A DNA stretch of 5,799 nt, from the NCBI GenBank assembly GCA_913052655.1, contig CAJXFN010000086.1, forward strand, positions 1-5,799, given 5' to 3'. This stretch comes from an uncultured Flavobacteriales bacterium. GTDB taxonomy: Bacteria > Bacteroidota > Bacteroidia > Flavobacteriales > BACL11. The first letter of the stretch is position 1; every line of letters begins with the position of its first letter. Below are positions 1 to 5,323 of the stretch, one piece after another. Under the pieces are notes generated by a model that did not search any database, was not told the DNA's origin, and was given only the letters and a program-made list of their open reading frames with translations. A program made the position numbers and the translations under genes.

Positions 1-110
1 ATGGAATATTCAATAATAGGCTCATCATTTGGTCCTATTCCATCTATTTGCTTTAATCCTCCGTATCGGCTTCCCATTCCAGCTGCTAAAATTAATAGTG
101 TTGGTTTCAT
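1..110 (-). CDS. Sugar-phosphate nucleotidyltransferase family protein, N-terminal fragment
   Basis: Only the first 36 codons are present; the gene continues off the left edge. The reading starts MKPTLLILAAGMGSRYGGLK. It contains the LAAGxGxRxxxxK nucleotide-binding signature of the nucleotidyltransferase (NTP_transferase, GT-A fold) superfamily, at about residues 8-20. Known members transfer a nucleotidyl group from an NTP to a sugar phosphate in the cytoplasm, for cell-envelope or glycan precursors. The form GSRYGGLKQ, followed by DGIGPNDEPIIEYS, resembles a Bacteroidota nucleotidyltransferase group usually annotated only at family level, so the substrate cannot be named. The ATG at 110-108 is supported by the immediate start of the conserved strand and by a TAnnTTTG promoter element 16 nt upstream. 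No Shine-Dalgarno is visible. Confidence 0.85.
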   Translation of the reverse strand, partial: MKPTLLILAAGMGSRYGGLKQIDGIGPNDEPIIEYS

Positions 111-126
111 TTTTAATAGTTTGAAG

Positions 127-134
127 CAAACATA
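127..134 (-). promoter_or_regulatory. Bacteroidota -7 promoter element before the nucleotidyltransferase gene
   Basis: Read on the minus strand this is TATGTTTG, an exact fit to the Bacteroidota primary sigma factor -7 consensus TAnnTTTG. It ends 16 nt before the start codon of the left-edge gene, which would leave a very short leader. I found no convincing TTTG-type -33 element at the expected distance, so the call rests on the -7 match and its position. Confidence 0.55.
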
Positions 135-160
135 ACAAAATAAAAAATTTCCACTTGAAT

Positions 161-301
161 ATGCTTTTAATTAATTTTAGGTTATGGATTATTTTATTTA
201 GCTTAGCTGTAATGAGAGTTGTAAATATAGTTGATGATAAAAATAGACCCCTACAACAAAGTGTTTATACTTGTGAGAAAGGATTTAATATTTTGCTGTA
301 A
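161..301 (+). CDS. Doubtful 46-aa open frame in the intergenic gap
   Basis: An ATG at 161 opens a 46-codon frame ending in TAA at 299-301. Residues 2-24 are mostly hydrophobic (LLINFRLWIILFSLAV is the core), with Arg7 and Arg19 interrupting or flanking. A polar tail follows, with one Cys at residue 38. I recognise no family. There is no Shine-Dalgarno and no TAnnTTTG element upstream on this strand. In DNA this AT-rich, a chance frame of this length is quite possible. It could be a small membrane peptide, but it is recorded mainly because it is the only plus-strand candidate in the gap between the left-edge gene and the tRNA. Confidence 0.12.
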   Translation: MLLINFRLWIILFSLAVMRVVNIVDDKNRPLQQSVYTCEKGFNILL

Positions 302-333
302 AGAATAGATTTTTACAATCTTTACTTTTGATT

Positions 334-363
334 AACGCTTGGAAATTTAAATTTCCAAGCGTT
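334..363 (-). terminator. Perfect 30-bp palindrome, probable terminator of tRNA-Leu
   Basis: The left arm AACGCTTGGAAATTT (334-348) is followed directly by its exact reverse complement (349-363), so the 30 bases are fully self-complementary with no spacer. It lies 8 nt beyond the 3' end of the minus-strand tRNA-Leu, where a transcript-end hairpin is expected. The minus-strand sequence after the hairpin is only weakly T-rich (it continues into AATC), so it is not a textbook intrinsic terminator. Because it is symmetric it could act in both directions, or be a binding site for a dimeric protein. The terminator reading is an inference from position. Confidence 0.5.
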
Positions 364-371
364 TACTCTTG

Positions 372-453
372 TACCCAGAGCCGGGATCGAACCGGCACGG
401 ATTGCTCCATTGGTGTTTGAGACCAACGCGTCTACCAATTCCGCCACCTGGGC
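372..453 (-). tRNA. tRNA-Leu (anticodon CAA)
   Basis: On the minus strand a complete class II cloverleaf can be folded. The acceptor stem is GCCCAGG paired with TCTGGGT. A D-arm with TTGGTAGAC follows. The anticodon stem TTGGT/ACCAA encloses the loop CTCAAAC, giving anticodon CAA, which reads UUG leucine codons. A long variable arm contains GGA/TCC pairing. The T-arm is GCCGG-TTCGATC-CCGGC. The discriminator base is A73, as expected for leucine tRNAs. The first acceptor pair is G1-U72, a wobble. CCA is not encoded and must be added by nucleotidyltransferase. A TAnnTTTG promoter lies 13 nt upstream and a palindrome lies downstream, so this looks like an independent single-tRNA unit divergent from prs. 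Confidence 0.96.
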
Positions 454-466
454 TGATTTTCTAATG

Positions 467-474
467 CAAAAATA
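467..474 (-). promoter_or_regulatory. -7 promoter element of tRNA-Leu
   Basis: The minus-strand reading is TATTTTTG, matching TAnnTTTG. It ends 13 nt before the first base of tRNA-Leu, a spacing close to that seen at the tRNA-Cys in this window (14 nt). It lies back to back with the prs promoter, about 60 nt away. No clear -33 element is seen. Confidence 0.6.
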
Positions 475-533
475 ACATATATATACTCATAAAATAGATT
501 TGCCATAAAAATTATTATTGTGATATATTTTAC

Positions 534-541
534 TATATTTG
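534..541 (+). promoter_or_regulatory. -7 promoter element of the prs-rplY-pth operon
   Basis: TATATTTG is an exact TAnnTTTG match, placed 24 nt before the prs ATG. Its presence argues that an upstream TTG at 539, in frame with prs, cannot be the start, because that codon lies inside the promoter element itself. A TTG at 518-520 is present but only 13 nt away, which is short for a -33 box. Confidence 0.65.
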
Positions 542-565
542 CACCCCTTTTTAAATGAGGAAATA

Positions 566-1504
566 ATGAAGAAACCAATTAAATTTTTTGCGGGAAGTAA
601 TACTAAACACTTAGCAAAAGAAATTGCAATGGCTTTTGGTGTAAAATTAAACAATTCATCCATTGTAGATTTTTCGGATGGAGAGTTTGAACCTTCATTT
701 GATGAAACTGTTAGAGGGTCACATGTTTTTTTAATTCAATCTACTGTCCCTCCATCAGATAACTTAATGGAGTTATTACTTATGATAGATGCTGCTAAGA
801 GAGCTTCGGCATATAAAATTATAGCTGTCATGCCTTATTTTGGATTTGCAAGACAAGATAAAAAAGGAAAGCCAAGAGTTCCAATTGGAGCAAAACTAGT
901 AGCAAATTTGTTATCAGCAGCTGGTGTTGATAGAATAATGACAATGGATTTACATGCAGATCAAATTCAAGGTTTCTTTGAGGTTCCTGTTGATCATTTA
1001 TATGCATCTGAACTTTTTGTTGAAGATATAAATAATTTAAATTTACCTAATTTAGTCATAGCTTCTCCTGATATGGGAGGAAGCACAAGAGCAAACGCTT
1101 ATGCGAAGCTATTAAAATGTGGTGTTGTCATTTGTTATAAAGAAAGAAAACAAGCTAATGTAATTGGAGAAATGAAAGTTCTTGGAGATGTGAAAGGTAA
1201 AGATGTAGTAATAATAGATGATATGGTAGATACTGCAGGAACTCTTACAAAAGCTGCAGACCTGATGATAGAACAAGGAGCATCTTCAGTAAGAGCGTAT
1301 TGTACTCATGGAGTTCTTTCAAAAGATGCTTATGAAAAATTAGATAACTCTTCTTTATCAGAATTGGTAATTACAAATACAATACCAAAACACCACAGAA
1401 GCAGAAAGGTCAGAGAGGTGTCTGTGGCCGCATTTTTTGCAAAAACAATTCAATCAGTAGTAAATAACGAATCTATTTCGGCTACTTGGAAAAGCAATCA
1501 GTAA
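566..1504 (+). CDS. prs: Ribose-phosphate pyrophosphokinase (PRPP synthetase)
   Basis: Cytoplasmic enzyme that transfers pyrophosphate from ATP to ribose 5-phosphate, giving PRPP for purine, pyrimidine, histidine, tryptophan and NAD synthesis. At 312 aa it has the usual bacterial length and is complete. Visible family signatures are FSDGEFEPSFDETVRG (36-51), YFGFARQDKKGKPRVP (91-106), and the PRPP-synthase signature around DLHADQIQGFF (128-138) with the metal/ATP-binding His130. SPDMGGSTRANAYAK lies at 168-181, the flexible catalytic-loop segment YKERK at 191-195 (Lys192 and Arg194 are the likely equivalents of the catalytic Lys/Arg pair), and the PRPP-binding loop VVIIDDMVDTAGT at 214-226. 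The ATG at 566 is chosen because it directly precedes the conserved N-terminus, has GAGGAAA at 557-563 upstream, and lies downstream of the promoter. It is the first gene of a tight operon with rplY and pth. Confidence 0.97.
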   Translation: MKKPIKFFAGSNTKHLAKEIAMAFGVKLNNSSIVDFSDGEFEPSFDETVRGSHVFLIQSTVPPSDNLMELLLMIDAAKRASAYKIIAVMPYFGFARQDKKGKPRVPIGAKLVANLLSAAGVDRIMTMDLHADQIQGFFEVPVDHLYASELFVEDINNLNLPNLVIASPDMGGSTRANAYAKLLKCGVVICYKERKQANVIGEMKVLGDVKGKDVVIIDDMVDTAGTLTKAADLMIEQGASSVRAYCTHGVLSKDAYEKLDNSSLSELVITNTIPKHHRSRKVREVSVAAFFAKTIQSVVNNESISATWKSNQ

Positions 1505-1537
1505 AATAATTAATTATAAACCAAAACAAATTTAAAA

Positions 1538-2182
1538 ATGAAATCACTAGCAATTAGCGTAAAATCTAGAGAAAATGTTGGAAAATCTAGTACTAGAGCG
1601 TTAAGAAATCAGGGTAATGTTCCATGTGTACTTTACGGGGGAGAAAAGCAAGTGTGTTTCTATGCTCATGAAAATGACTTTAGGAAACTCGTTTACACTC
1701 CAGATGTATTTATTATAGAACTTAATATTGATGGAGAAGTAAAAAGAGCAGTTATGCAAGATATTCAGTTTCATCCAGTAACAGATAAGATTTTGCATAT
1801 TGATTTCCTGGAAGTATTCGAAAACAAACCAGTAACTGTTTCTATACCAGTAATCCTAAACGGTCTTGCTATTGGAGTTAGAAATGGTGGTAATTTAATG
1901 TTCAGAAGAAGAAAGATTATTACTAGAGGACTACCGGCAAATCTTCCAGATGCAATTGAGATAAATATTGAGGATGTTAAGATTGGTCAATTTATTTATA
2001 TTAAAGATATCTCTGTAGATGGCTGTGAGTTCTTAGCTCCAGATAATTCAGTAGTTGTAGGAGTTAAGACATCTAGAGGAGCAATAGAGGATGAAGAAGA
2101 AGTTGAAGAAGATTCTGATTCTACAACTGAGGGAGGTGACACAACTGAAGAAGCTACAACGGAAGCTCCTGCTACAGAATAG
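1538..2182 (+). CDS. rplY: 50S ribosomal protein L25/general stress protein Ctc
   Basis: Long (TL5/Ctc-type) form of L25, 214 aa, which binds 5S rRNA in the central protuberance of the large subunit. Residues 1-92 form the L25 5S-binding domain, including the typical GNVPCVLYGG (26-35) and the segment VMQDIQFHPVTDKILHIDFL (72-91). Residues 98-178 form the C-terminal TL5/Ctc beta domain. Residues 181-214 are a very acidic, Thr/Ser/Glu-rich, probably disordered tail that ends EAPATE. Tails of this kind are common in Bacteroidota L25. The ATG follows an A-rich leader (AATTTAAAA) without Shine-Dalgarno, as usual for ribosomal protein genes of this phylum. It starts 33 nt after prs and ends 3 nt before pth, so co-transcription is very likely. 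Confidence 0.96.
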   Translation: MKSLAISVKSRENVGKSSTRALRNQGNVPCVLYGGEKQVCFYAHENDFRKLVYTPDVFIIELNIDGEVKRAVMQDIQFHPVTDKILHIDFLEVFENKPVTVSIPVILNGLAIGVRNGGNLMFRRRKIITRGLPANLPDAIEINIEDVKIGQFIYIKDISVDGCEFLAPDNSVVVGVKTSRGAIEDEEEVEEDSDSTTEGGDTTEEATTEAPATE

Positions 2183-2185
2183 ATC

Positions 2186-2749
2186 ATGAAATACTTAATC
2201 ATAGGATTAGGTAACCCTGGCGAGAAATATGAGGATACTCGTCATAATATAGGATTTAAAGTGTTGGATAATCTATCAAGTTTATCCAACAGTTCTTTTT
2301 CTACTGCTAAGTTAGCAGATGTAGCTACCATAAAATTTAAAGGAAGAAACTTGCTTTTAGTTAAGCCGAACACTTTTATGAATTTGAGTGGAAAGGCGGT
2401 AAATTATTGGATGCAAAAAGAGAAAATACCTATTGAAAATATTTTGGTAATTACAGATGATATATCGCTTCCATTTGGATCTATTCGTATGCGAGTAAAG
2501 GGTTCGGATGGTGGTCATAATGGTCTTAAAAGTATTATTGAATCTTTATCTTCACCCACTTTTCCAAGAATTAAATTTGGAATAGGTTCAGACTTTTTGA
2601 AAGGATATCAATCTGATTATGTGTTAGGAAAGTGGTCAGATAAAGAACAAGGAGTTCTCCAAGAAAGAATAGATTTTACTGTAAAAATGATTCAATCTTT
2701 TTCTGTGGTTGGAGTTCACAGAACTATGAATGATTTTAATAGAAGATAA
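2186..2749 (+). CDS. pth: Peptidyl-tRNA hydrolase
   Basis: Cleaves the ester bond of peptidyl-tRNAs that drop off ribosomes, recycling tRNA in the cytoplasm. At 187 aa it has full family length. The N-terminal signature GLGNPGEKYEDTRHN is at 7-21, with Asn10 and the catalytic His20. KPNTFMNLSGKAV (60-72) carries the substrate-binding Asn66. TDDISLPFG (90-98) carries Asp91, the partner of the catalytic His. GSDGGHNGLKSI (106-117) carries Asn112. These correspond to E. coli Asn10, His20, Asn68, Asp93 and Asn114 by motif alignment. The ATG lies 3 nt after the rplY stop (TAGATCATG), which suggests translational coupling. No terminator is visible before the tRNA-Cys 46 nt downstream, so operon transcripts may run through that tRNA to the hairpin at 2877. 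Confidence 0.97.
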   Translation: MKYLIIGLGNPGEKYEDTRHNIGFKVLDNLSSLSNSSFSTAKLADVATIKFKGRNLLLVKPNTFMNLSGKAVNYWMQKEKIPIENILVITDDISLPFGSIRMRVKGSDGGHNGLKSIIESLSSPTFPRIKFGIGSDFLKGYQSDYVLGKWSDKEQGVLQERIDFTVKMIQSFSVVGVHRTMNDFNRR

Positions 2750-2773
2750 AATCTTTCAGAATAAAATTATTTT

Positions 2774-2781
2774 TATATTTG
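2774..2781 (+). promoter_or_regulatory. -7 promoter element of tRNA-Cys
   Basis: TATATTTG, an exact TAnnTTTG match, ends 14 nt before the first base of tRNA-Cys, the expected distance for initiation just upstream of the tRNA. It lies in the 46-nt gap after pth. This gives the tRNA its own promoter as well as possible read-through from the operon. A TTTC at 2754-2757 is the nearest -33-like sequence and is weak. Confidence 0.6.
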
Positions 2782-2795
2782 TAATCCAAAAATAT

Positions 2796-2866
2796 GGTAT
2801 CGTGGCCGAGCGGCTAGGCAGTGGTCTGCAACACCATCTACAGCGGTTCGAATCCGCTCGATACCT
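2796..2866 (+). tRNA. tRNA-Cys (anticodon GCA)
   Basis: A 71-nt cloverleaf. The acceptor stem GGTATCG pairs fully with CGATACC. The D-stem begins GCCG. The anticodon stem GTGGT/ACCAT encloses the loop CTGCAAC, with anticodon GCA. The T-arm is AGCGG-TTCGAAT-CCGCT. The discriminator is U73, the identity base recognised by cysteinyl-tRNA synthetase, which supports the assignment. CCA is not encoded. A promoter precedes it and a strong hairpin terminator follows 10 nt after its end. A plus-strand frame stays open through the tRNA (from within pth to the next gene), but it is incidental. Confidence 0.97.
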
Positions 2867-2876
2867 CAAGAGAGAG

Positions 2877-2902
2877 GCCCGTATTTTTACGGGCTTTTTT
2901 TT
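2877..2902 (+). terminator. Rho-independent terminator after tRNA-Cys
   Basis: A 7-bp stem GCCCGTA/TACGGGC with a TTTT loop is followed at once by eight T residues (2895-2902). This is the clearest intrinsic terminator in the window. It would end the tRNA-Cys transcript and any read-through from prs-rplY-pth. The last T lies 1 nt from the -7 element of the next gene (2904). Confidence 0.9.
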
Positions 2903-2903
2903 A

Positions 2904-2911
2904 TATATTTG
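2904..2911 (+). promoter_or_regulatory. -7 promoter element of the secreted-protein/porP unit
   Basis: TATATTTG, an exact TAnnTTTG match, ends 16 nt before the ATG at 2928. The -33 region would have to fall inside the terminator hairpin (about 2875-2885), where no TTTG is seen. A new transcription unit therefore starts directly after the preceding one ends. Confidence 0.6.
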
Positions 2912-2927
2912 CAAGAATCAAATTTTT

Positions 2928-4007
2928 ATGAAAAGATTTTTTGTTTTAATTCTTATATTTTTTTCTGTCTATAGTACAGAATTAATCTCACAATGTTCCT
3001 ATAACGTGTTGAATTTGCAGCATGTAGATTGCTATGGAGACAATAGTGGAGAGATAGAAATAAGCGTTACAAATAATAACTCAGTTTGGTGGTGGACTCT
3101 ACCAAATGGAACTAATTCTACAAATTCTCTTCTCACAAATTTATTTTCTGGTGAATATATAATAAATATTATAGAATATTTTGATCCTACTGATACATCT
3201 TCTCCAATAATTTGTTCTTTGATTGATACGATTTCTATTGAACAAACTATAGATATAACAGCTAATTTTTCTTTAAAAAATATGTGCACTGAAGAAGATT
3301 CTGCAGATGTATCTACATTAGTTTATGGAGGAACACCACCTTATTCTTTACTTTGGACACACTCAGGAGAGACCACACTTAATATAGAGAATGTCCCTCC
3401 AAATATAGTCCCTTATGTGCTCTCTATTACTGATGCAAATGGATGCCAGAATAATCAAATTTTAAGGGTAAACCCAGTACAGAGTTTGCAATCTTTTATG
3501 TCTGTAGAAAATGTTATATGTAAGGACGATAATAGTGGTGAAGCTAGAGTATTTATAGAAAACGGAACTCCTCCATTTATTTTTATTTGGAATACTGGAG
3601 AACAGTTTCTTGATAATGAATCGTCAAAGATTGGAGATTTATACCCTGGTACATATAAAGTTTCTGTAATAGATACAATGGGTTGTACTATCATAGATTC
3701 TATAACAATACAAGATAACCCTAAAACTTGTATAAGAATTTATAAAGTATTTTCTCCTAATGAAGATGGAATACATGATTATTGGGAAATTGAGAATATT
3801 CACTTGTACCCTGAAGCTCTTATAGAAATATATGACAGAATGGGAAATATGGTGTTTAGAAAAAGAAATTATATTAACTCAGGATCTGTTGCATTTAATG
3901 GCTTTTCAAAAGATGGAAGAAGATTGCCTTCAGGAACATATTATTACATCTTAAACTTAGAGAATTCAGATGAAGTGTTTAAAGGAAGTTTAACAATTGT
4001 AAGATAA
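2928..4007 (+). CDS. Secreted SprB-repeat protein with type B (CHU_C-like) type IX sorting domain
   Basis: A 359-aa exported protein. Residues 1-21 are a signal peptide (MKRFFVLILIFFSVYSTELIS), probably cut before Gln22. There are three SprB-like repeats, at about 28-110, 111-182 and 188-262. Repeats 2 and 3 share GGTPPYSLLW / NGTPPFIFIW and a late VSVIDTMGC-type segment, and each repeat has one early and one late Cys. Residues about 268-359 match the gliding motility-associated/CHU_C C-terminal domain, the type B signal of the type IX secretion system: VFSPNEDGIHDYWEI (274-288), then IEIYDRMGNMVFRK (299-312), FNGFSKDGRRLPSGTYYYIL (323-342) and a final KGSLTIVR. It is probably carried across the outer membrane and held at the surface or released. 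No enzymatic domain is seen. The start is the ATG before the signal peptide; an upstream in-frame extension would read through the tRNA. Its stop overlaps the next ATG by 1 nt (TAATG), so the pair is translationally coupled. Confidence 0.85.
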   Translation: MKRFFVLILIFFSVYSTELISQCSYNVLNLQHVDCYGDNSGEIEISVTNNNSVWWWTLPNGTNSTNSLLTNLFSGEYIINIIEYFDPTDTSSPIICSLIDTISIEQTIDITANFSLKNMCTEEDSADVSTLVYGGTPPYSLLWTHSGETTLNIENVPPNIVPYVLSITDANGCQNNQILRVNPVQSLQSFMSVENVICKDDNSGEARVFIENGTPPFIFIWNTGEQFLDNESSKIGDLYPGTYKVSVIDTMGCTIIDSITIQDNPKTCIRIYKVFSPNEDGIHDYWEIENIHLYPEALIEIYDRMGNMVFRKRNYINSGSVAFNGFSKDGRRLPSGTYYYILNLENSDEVFKGSLTIVR

Positions 4008-4903
4008 TGAGGAAAGGAATTATTATAGCATTGTTTATTTTTTCCGTATTGATTGTTAAATCTCAACAGGCGGTTATGTTTTCACAATACTATACTAATG
4101 ATATGATTTATAATCCCGCTATTTCAGGAAGTTTAGATTATAGCGCTTTCACTTTTCAATCACGACAACAATGGTTAGGATTTGAAGGAGCTCCATTATC
4201 TGCTAATTTGAGTTATCATGGAGCTTTAAATAATAGGTCTGCAATGGGATATTTTTTAGAACATGATAGAACTTATCCCTCTAATCAAACAAATCTGAAC
4301 GTAAACTACGCTTATCATGTGCCTTTGAATGCGGATGGTACTCATTTATCATTTGGTATAGGAGCTAAAGTAATGTATTATTATTTAGATTTTGAGCCTG
4401 GAGAAATACCTCCCGGACCAGACCCGGCATATAATGATAAGTCTTTTGAGAAATTAATAGGAGATGCAAGTTCAGGAGTTTATTTATATAATCAATCATT
4501 ATTTGTTGGATATTCAGTGATAAATATGTTGCAAACCCCTTTTAATATTGAAGTGGGAGATGGATTTAGTAAAAATATTGGAGAAAGAATTTATTATGGT
4601 TTGTTGGGCTATAAATTTAAGATTGATAGAGATTGGTATTTAGAACCATCTGTATTAATAAGAAATAGAGATAATGGAAAATCCGAGTACAACTTTACTA
4701 ATAGAGTTTTTTATGCGGATCAAATATGGTCAGGATTTTCTATAAGATCTAATTCCTCTATATCATTCTCAGTAGGTACTAATGCTGACAAAATTCAATT
4801 TGCTTATTCATTTGACCATTATTTTGGTGAAATTAGCCAATATCAGTTAGGGACACACGAATTTACTATGTCTATACGCATTCCTAACAATAACAAGTAT
4901 TAA
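4007..4903 (+). CDS. PorP/SprF family type IX secretion outer-membrane protein
   Basis: A 298-aa protein with a signal peptide at about residues 1-19 (MRKGIIIALFIFSVLIVKS). The family hallmark FSQYYTNDMIYNPAISGS follows at 25-42, then RQQWLGFEGAP (53-63). The rest alternates like an outer-membrane beta-barrel and ends with the typical FAYSFDHYFGEIS (265-277) and GTHEFTMSIRI (282-292). Family members are outer-membrane proteins needed for export or anchoring of particular type IX cargoes. In Flavobacterium johnsoniae, SprF is needed for SprB, and type B cargo genes often have an sprF-like gene directly downstream. The 1-nt overlap with the preceding type B cargo gene fits a dedicated partner. 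It should not be named porP or sprF outright, because many paralogues exist per genome. Confidence 0.88.
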   Translation: MRKGIIIALFIFSVLIVKSQQAVMFSQYYTNDMIYNPAISGSLDYSAFTFQSRQQWLGFEGAPLSANLSYHGALNNRSAMGYFLEHDRTYPSNQTNLNVNYAYHVPLNADGTHLSFGIGAKVMYYYLDFEPGEIPPGPDPAYNDKSFEKLIGDASSGVYLYNQSLFVGYSVINMLQTPFNIEVGDGFSKNIGERIYYGLLGYKFKIDRDWYLEPSVLIRNRDNGKSEYNFTNRVFYADQIWSGFSIRSNSSISFSVGTNADKIQFAYSFDHYFGEISQYQLGTHEFTMSIRIPNNNKY

Positions 4904-4918
4904 TATTTTCTTTTCTAA

Positions 4919-5323
4919 ATGAAAAAAATAGAACATATTGGTATTGCTGTTAAGGATATCGAAGCGTCTAATAAATTATTTACTAAGATATTTGGAAAAG
5001 AAAATTATAAAGCTGAAGTGGTGGAATCTAATGGTGTTATAACGTCTTTTTTTAAGATAGGAGAGAATAAAATAGAGCTAGTCGCCGCCACTAATTCACA
5101 TAGTCCTATCCACAAATATTTAGAAAAGAATAGAGAGGGAATTCATCATTTAGCATTTGATGTAGATGATATATATTCTGAAATGAAAAGATTAAAAAAC
5201 GAAGGGATTAGGCTCTTAAATGAATCTCCTAAAATAGGAGCCGATAAGAAATTGATTTGTTTTTTACACCCTAAAGATACAAATGGTGTGCTTATTGAGT
5301 TATGTCAGGAAATAAAGCAATAA
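4919..5323 (+). CDS. mce: Methylmalonyl-CoA epimerase (VOC family)
   Basis: A 134-aa vicinal-oxygen-chelate fold protein. Methylmalonyl-CoA epimerase interconverts the (R) and (S) forms of methylmalonyl-CoA, linking propionyl-CoA and succinyl-CoA through methylmalonyl-CoA mutase. The start IEHIGIAVKDIEAS (4-17) and GIHHLAFDVDDI (74-85) are characteristic. Likely metal ligands are His6, Glu53 (in KIELVA), His76 or His77, and Glu127 (in GVLIELCQ). Each half shows the babbab arrangement, and the length matches the family. It begins 15 nt after the porP-like stop, with a T-rich leader, no Shine-Dalgarno and no TAnnTTTG element, so it may be co-transcribed with the secretion pair although unrelated in function. 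Its last 32 nt overlap the convergent hydrolase gene. A generic VOC/glyoxalase protein is the alternative, but the motifs favour the epimerase. Confidence 0.9.
   Translation: MKKIEHIGIAVKDIEASNKLFTKIFGKENYKAEVVESNGVITSFFKIGENKIELVAATNSHSPIHKYLEKNREGIHHLAFDVDDIYSEMKRLKNEGIRLLNESPKIGADKKLICFLHPKDTNGVLIELCQEIKQ

Noticed and set aside
298..325. Weak inverted repeat GTAAAGA...TCTTTAC next to the palindrome.
   Set aside because: A 7-bp AT-rich stem with a 14-nt loop is expected by chance in such DNA and has no proper U-tract.
539..565. Nine-residue N-terminal extension of PRPP synthetase starting at a TTG.
   Set aside because: The TTG lies within the TATATTTG promoter element, the extension is not part of the family, and the ATG at 566 has GAGGAAA upstream and fits family length.
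2730..2927. Long N-terminal extension of the SprB-repeat protein, with a start inside pth.
   Set aside because: It would translate the tRNA-Cys and its terminator. The signal peptide begins at the ATG at 2928, and a promoter lies just before it.
2985..2998. Lipobox-like sequence LISQC at the end of the cargo signal peptide.
   Set aside because: The residue before Cys23 is Gln, not Gly, Ala or Ser, so a standard signal peptidase II site is not supported; type I cleavage before Gln22 fits better.
1601..3694. Minus-strand open frames at 1601-1798, 1996-2202, 3032-3289 and 3455-3694.
   Set aside because: Each lies opposite a well-supported gene, has low-complexity or unrecognisable content (the Ser/Val-rich one mirrors the acidic tail of L25), and shows no family motif.
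3009..3716. SprB-like repeats as DNA tandem repeats.
   Set aside because: The similarity is only at protein-domain level; the nucleotide sequences of the three repeats are clearly diverged.
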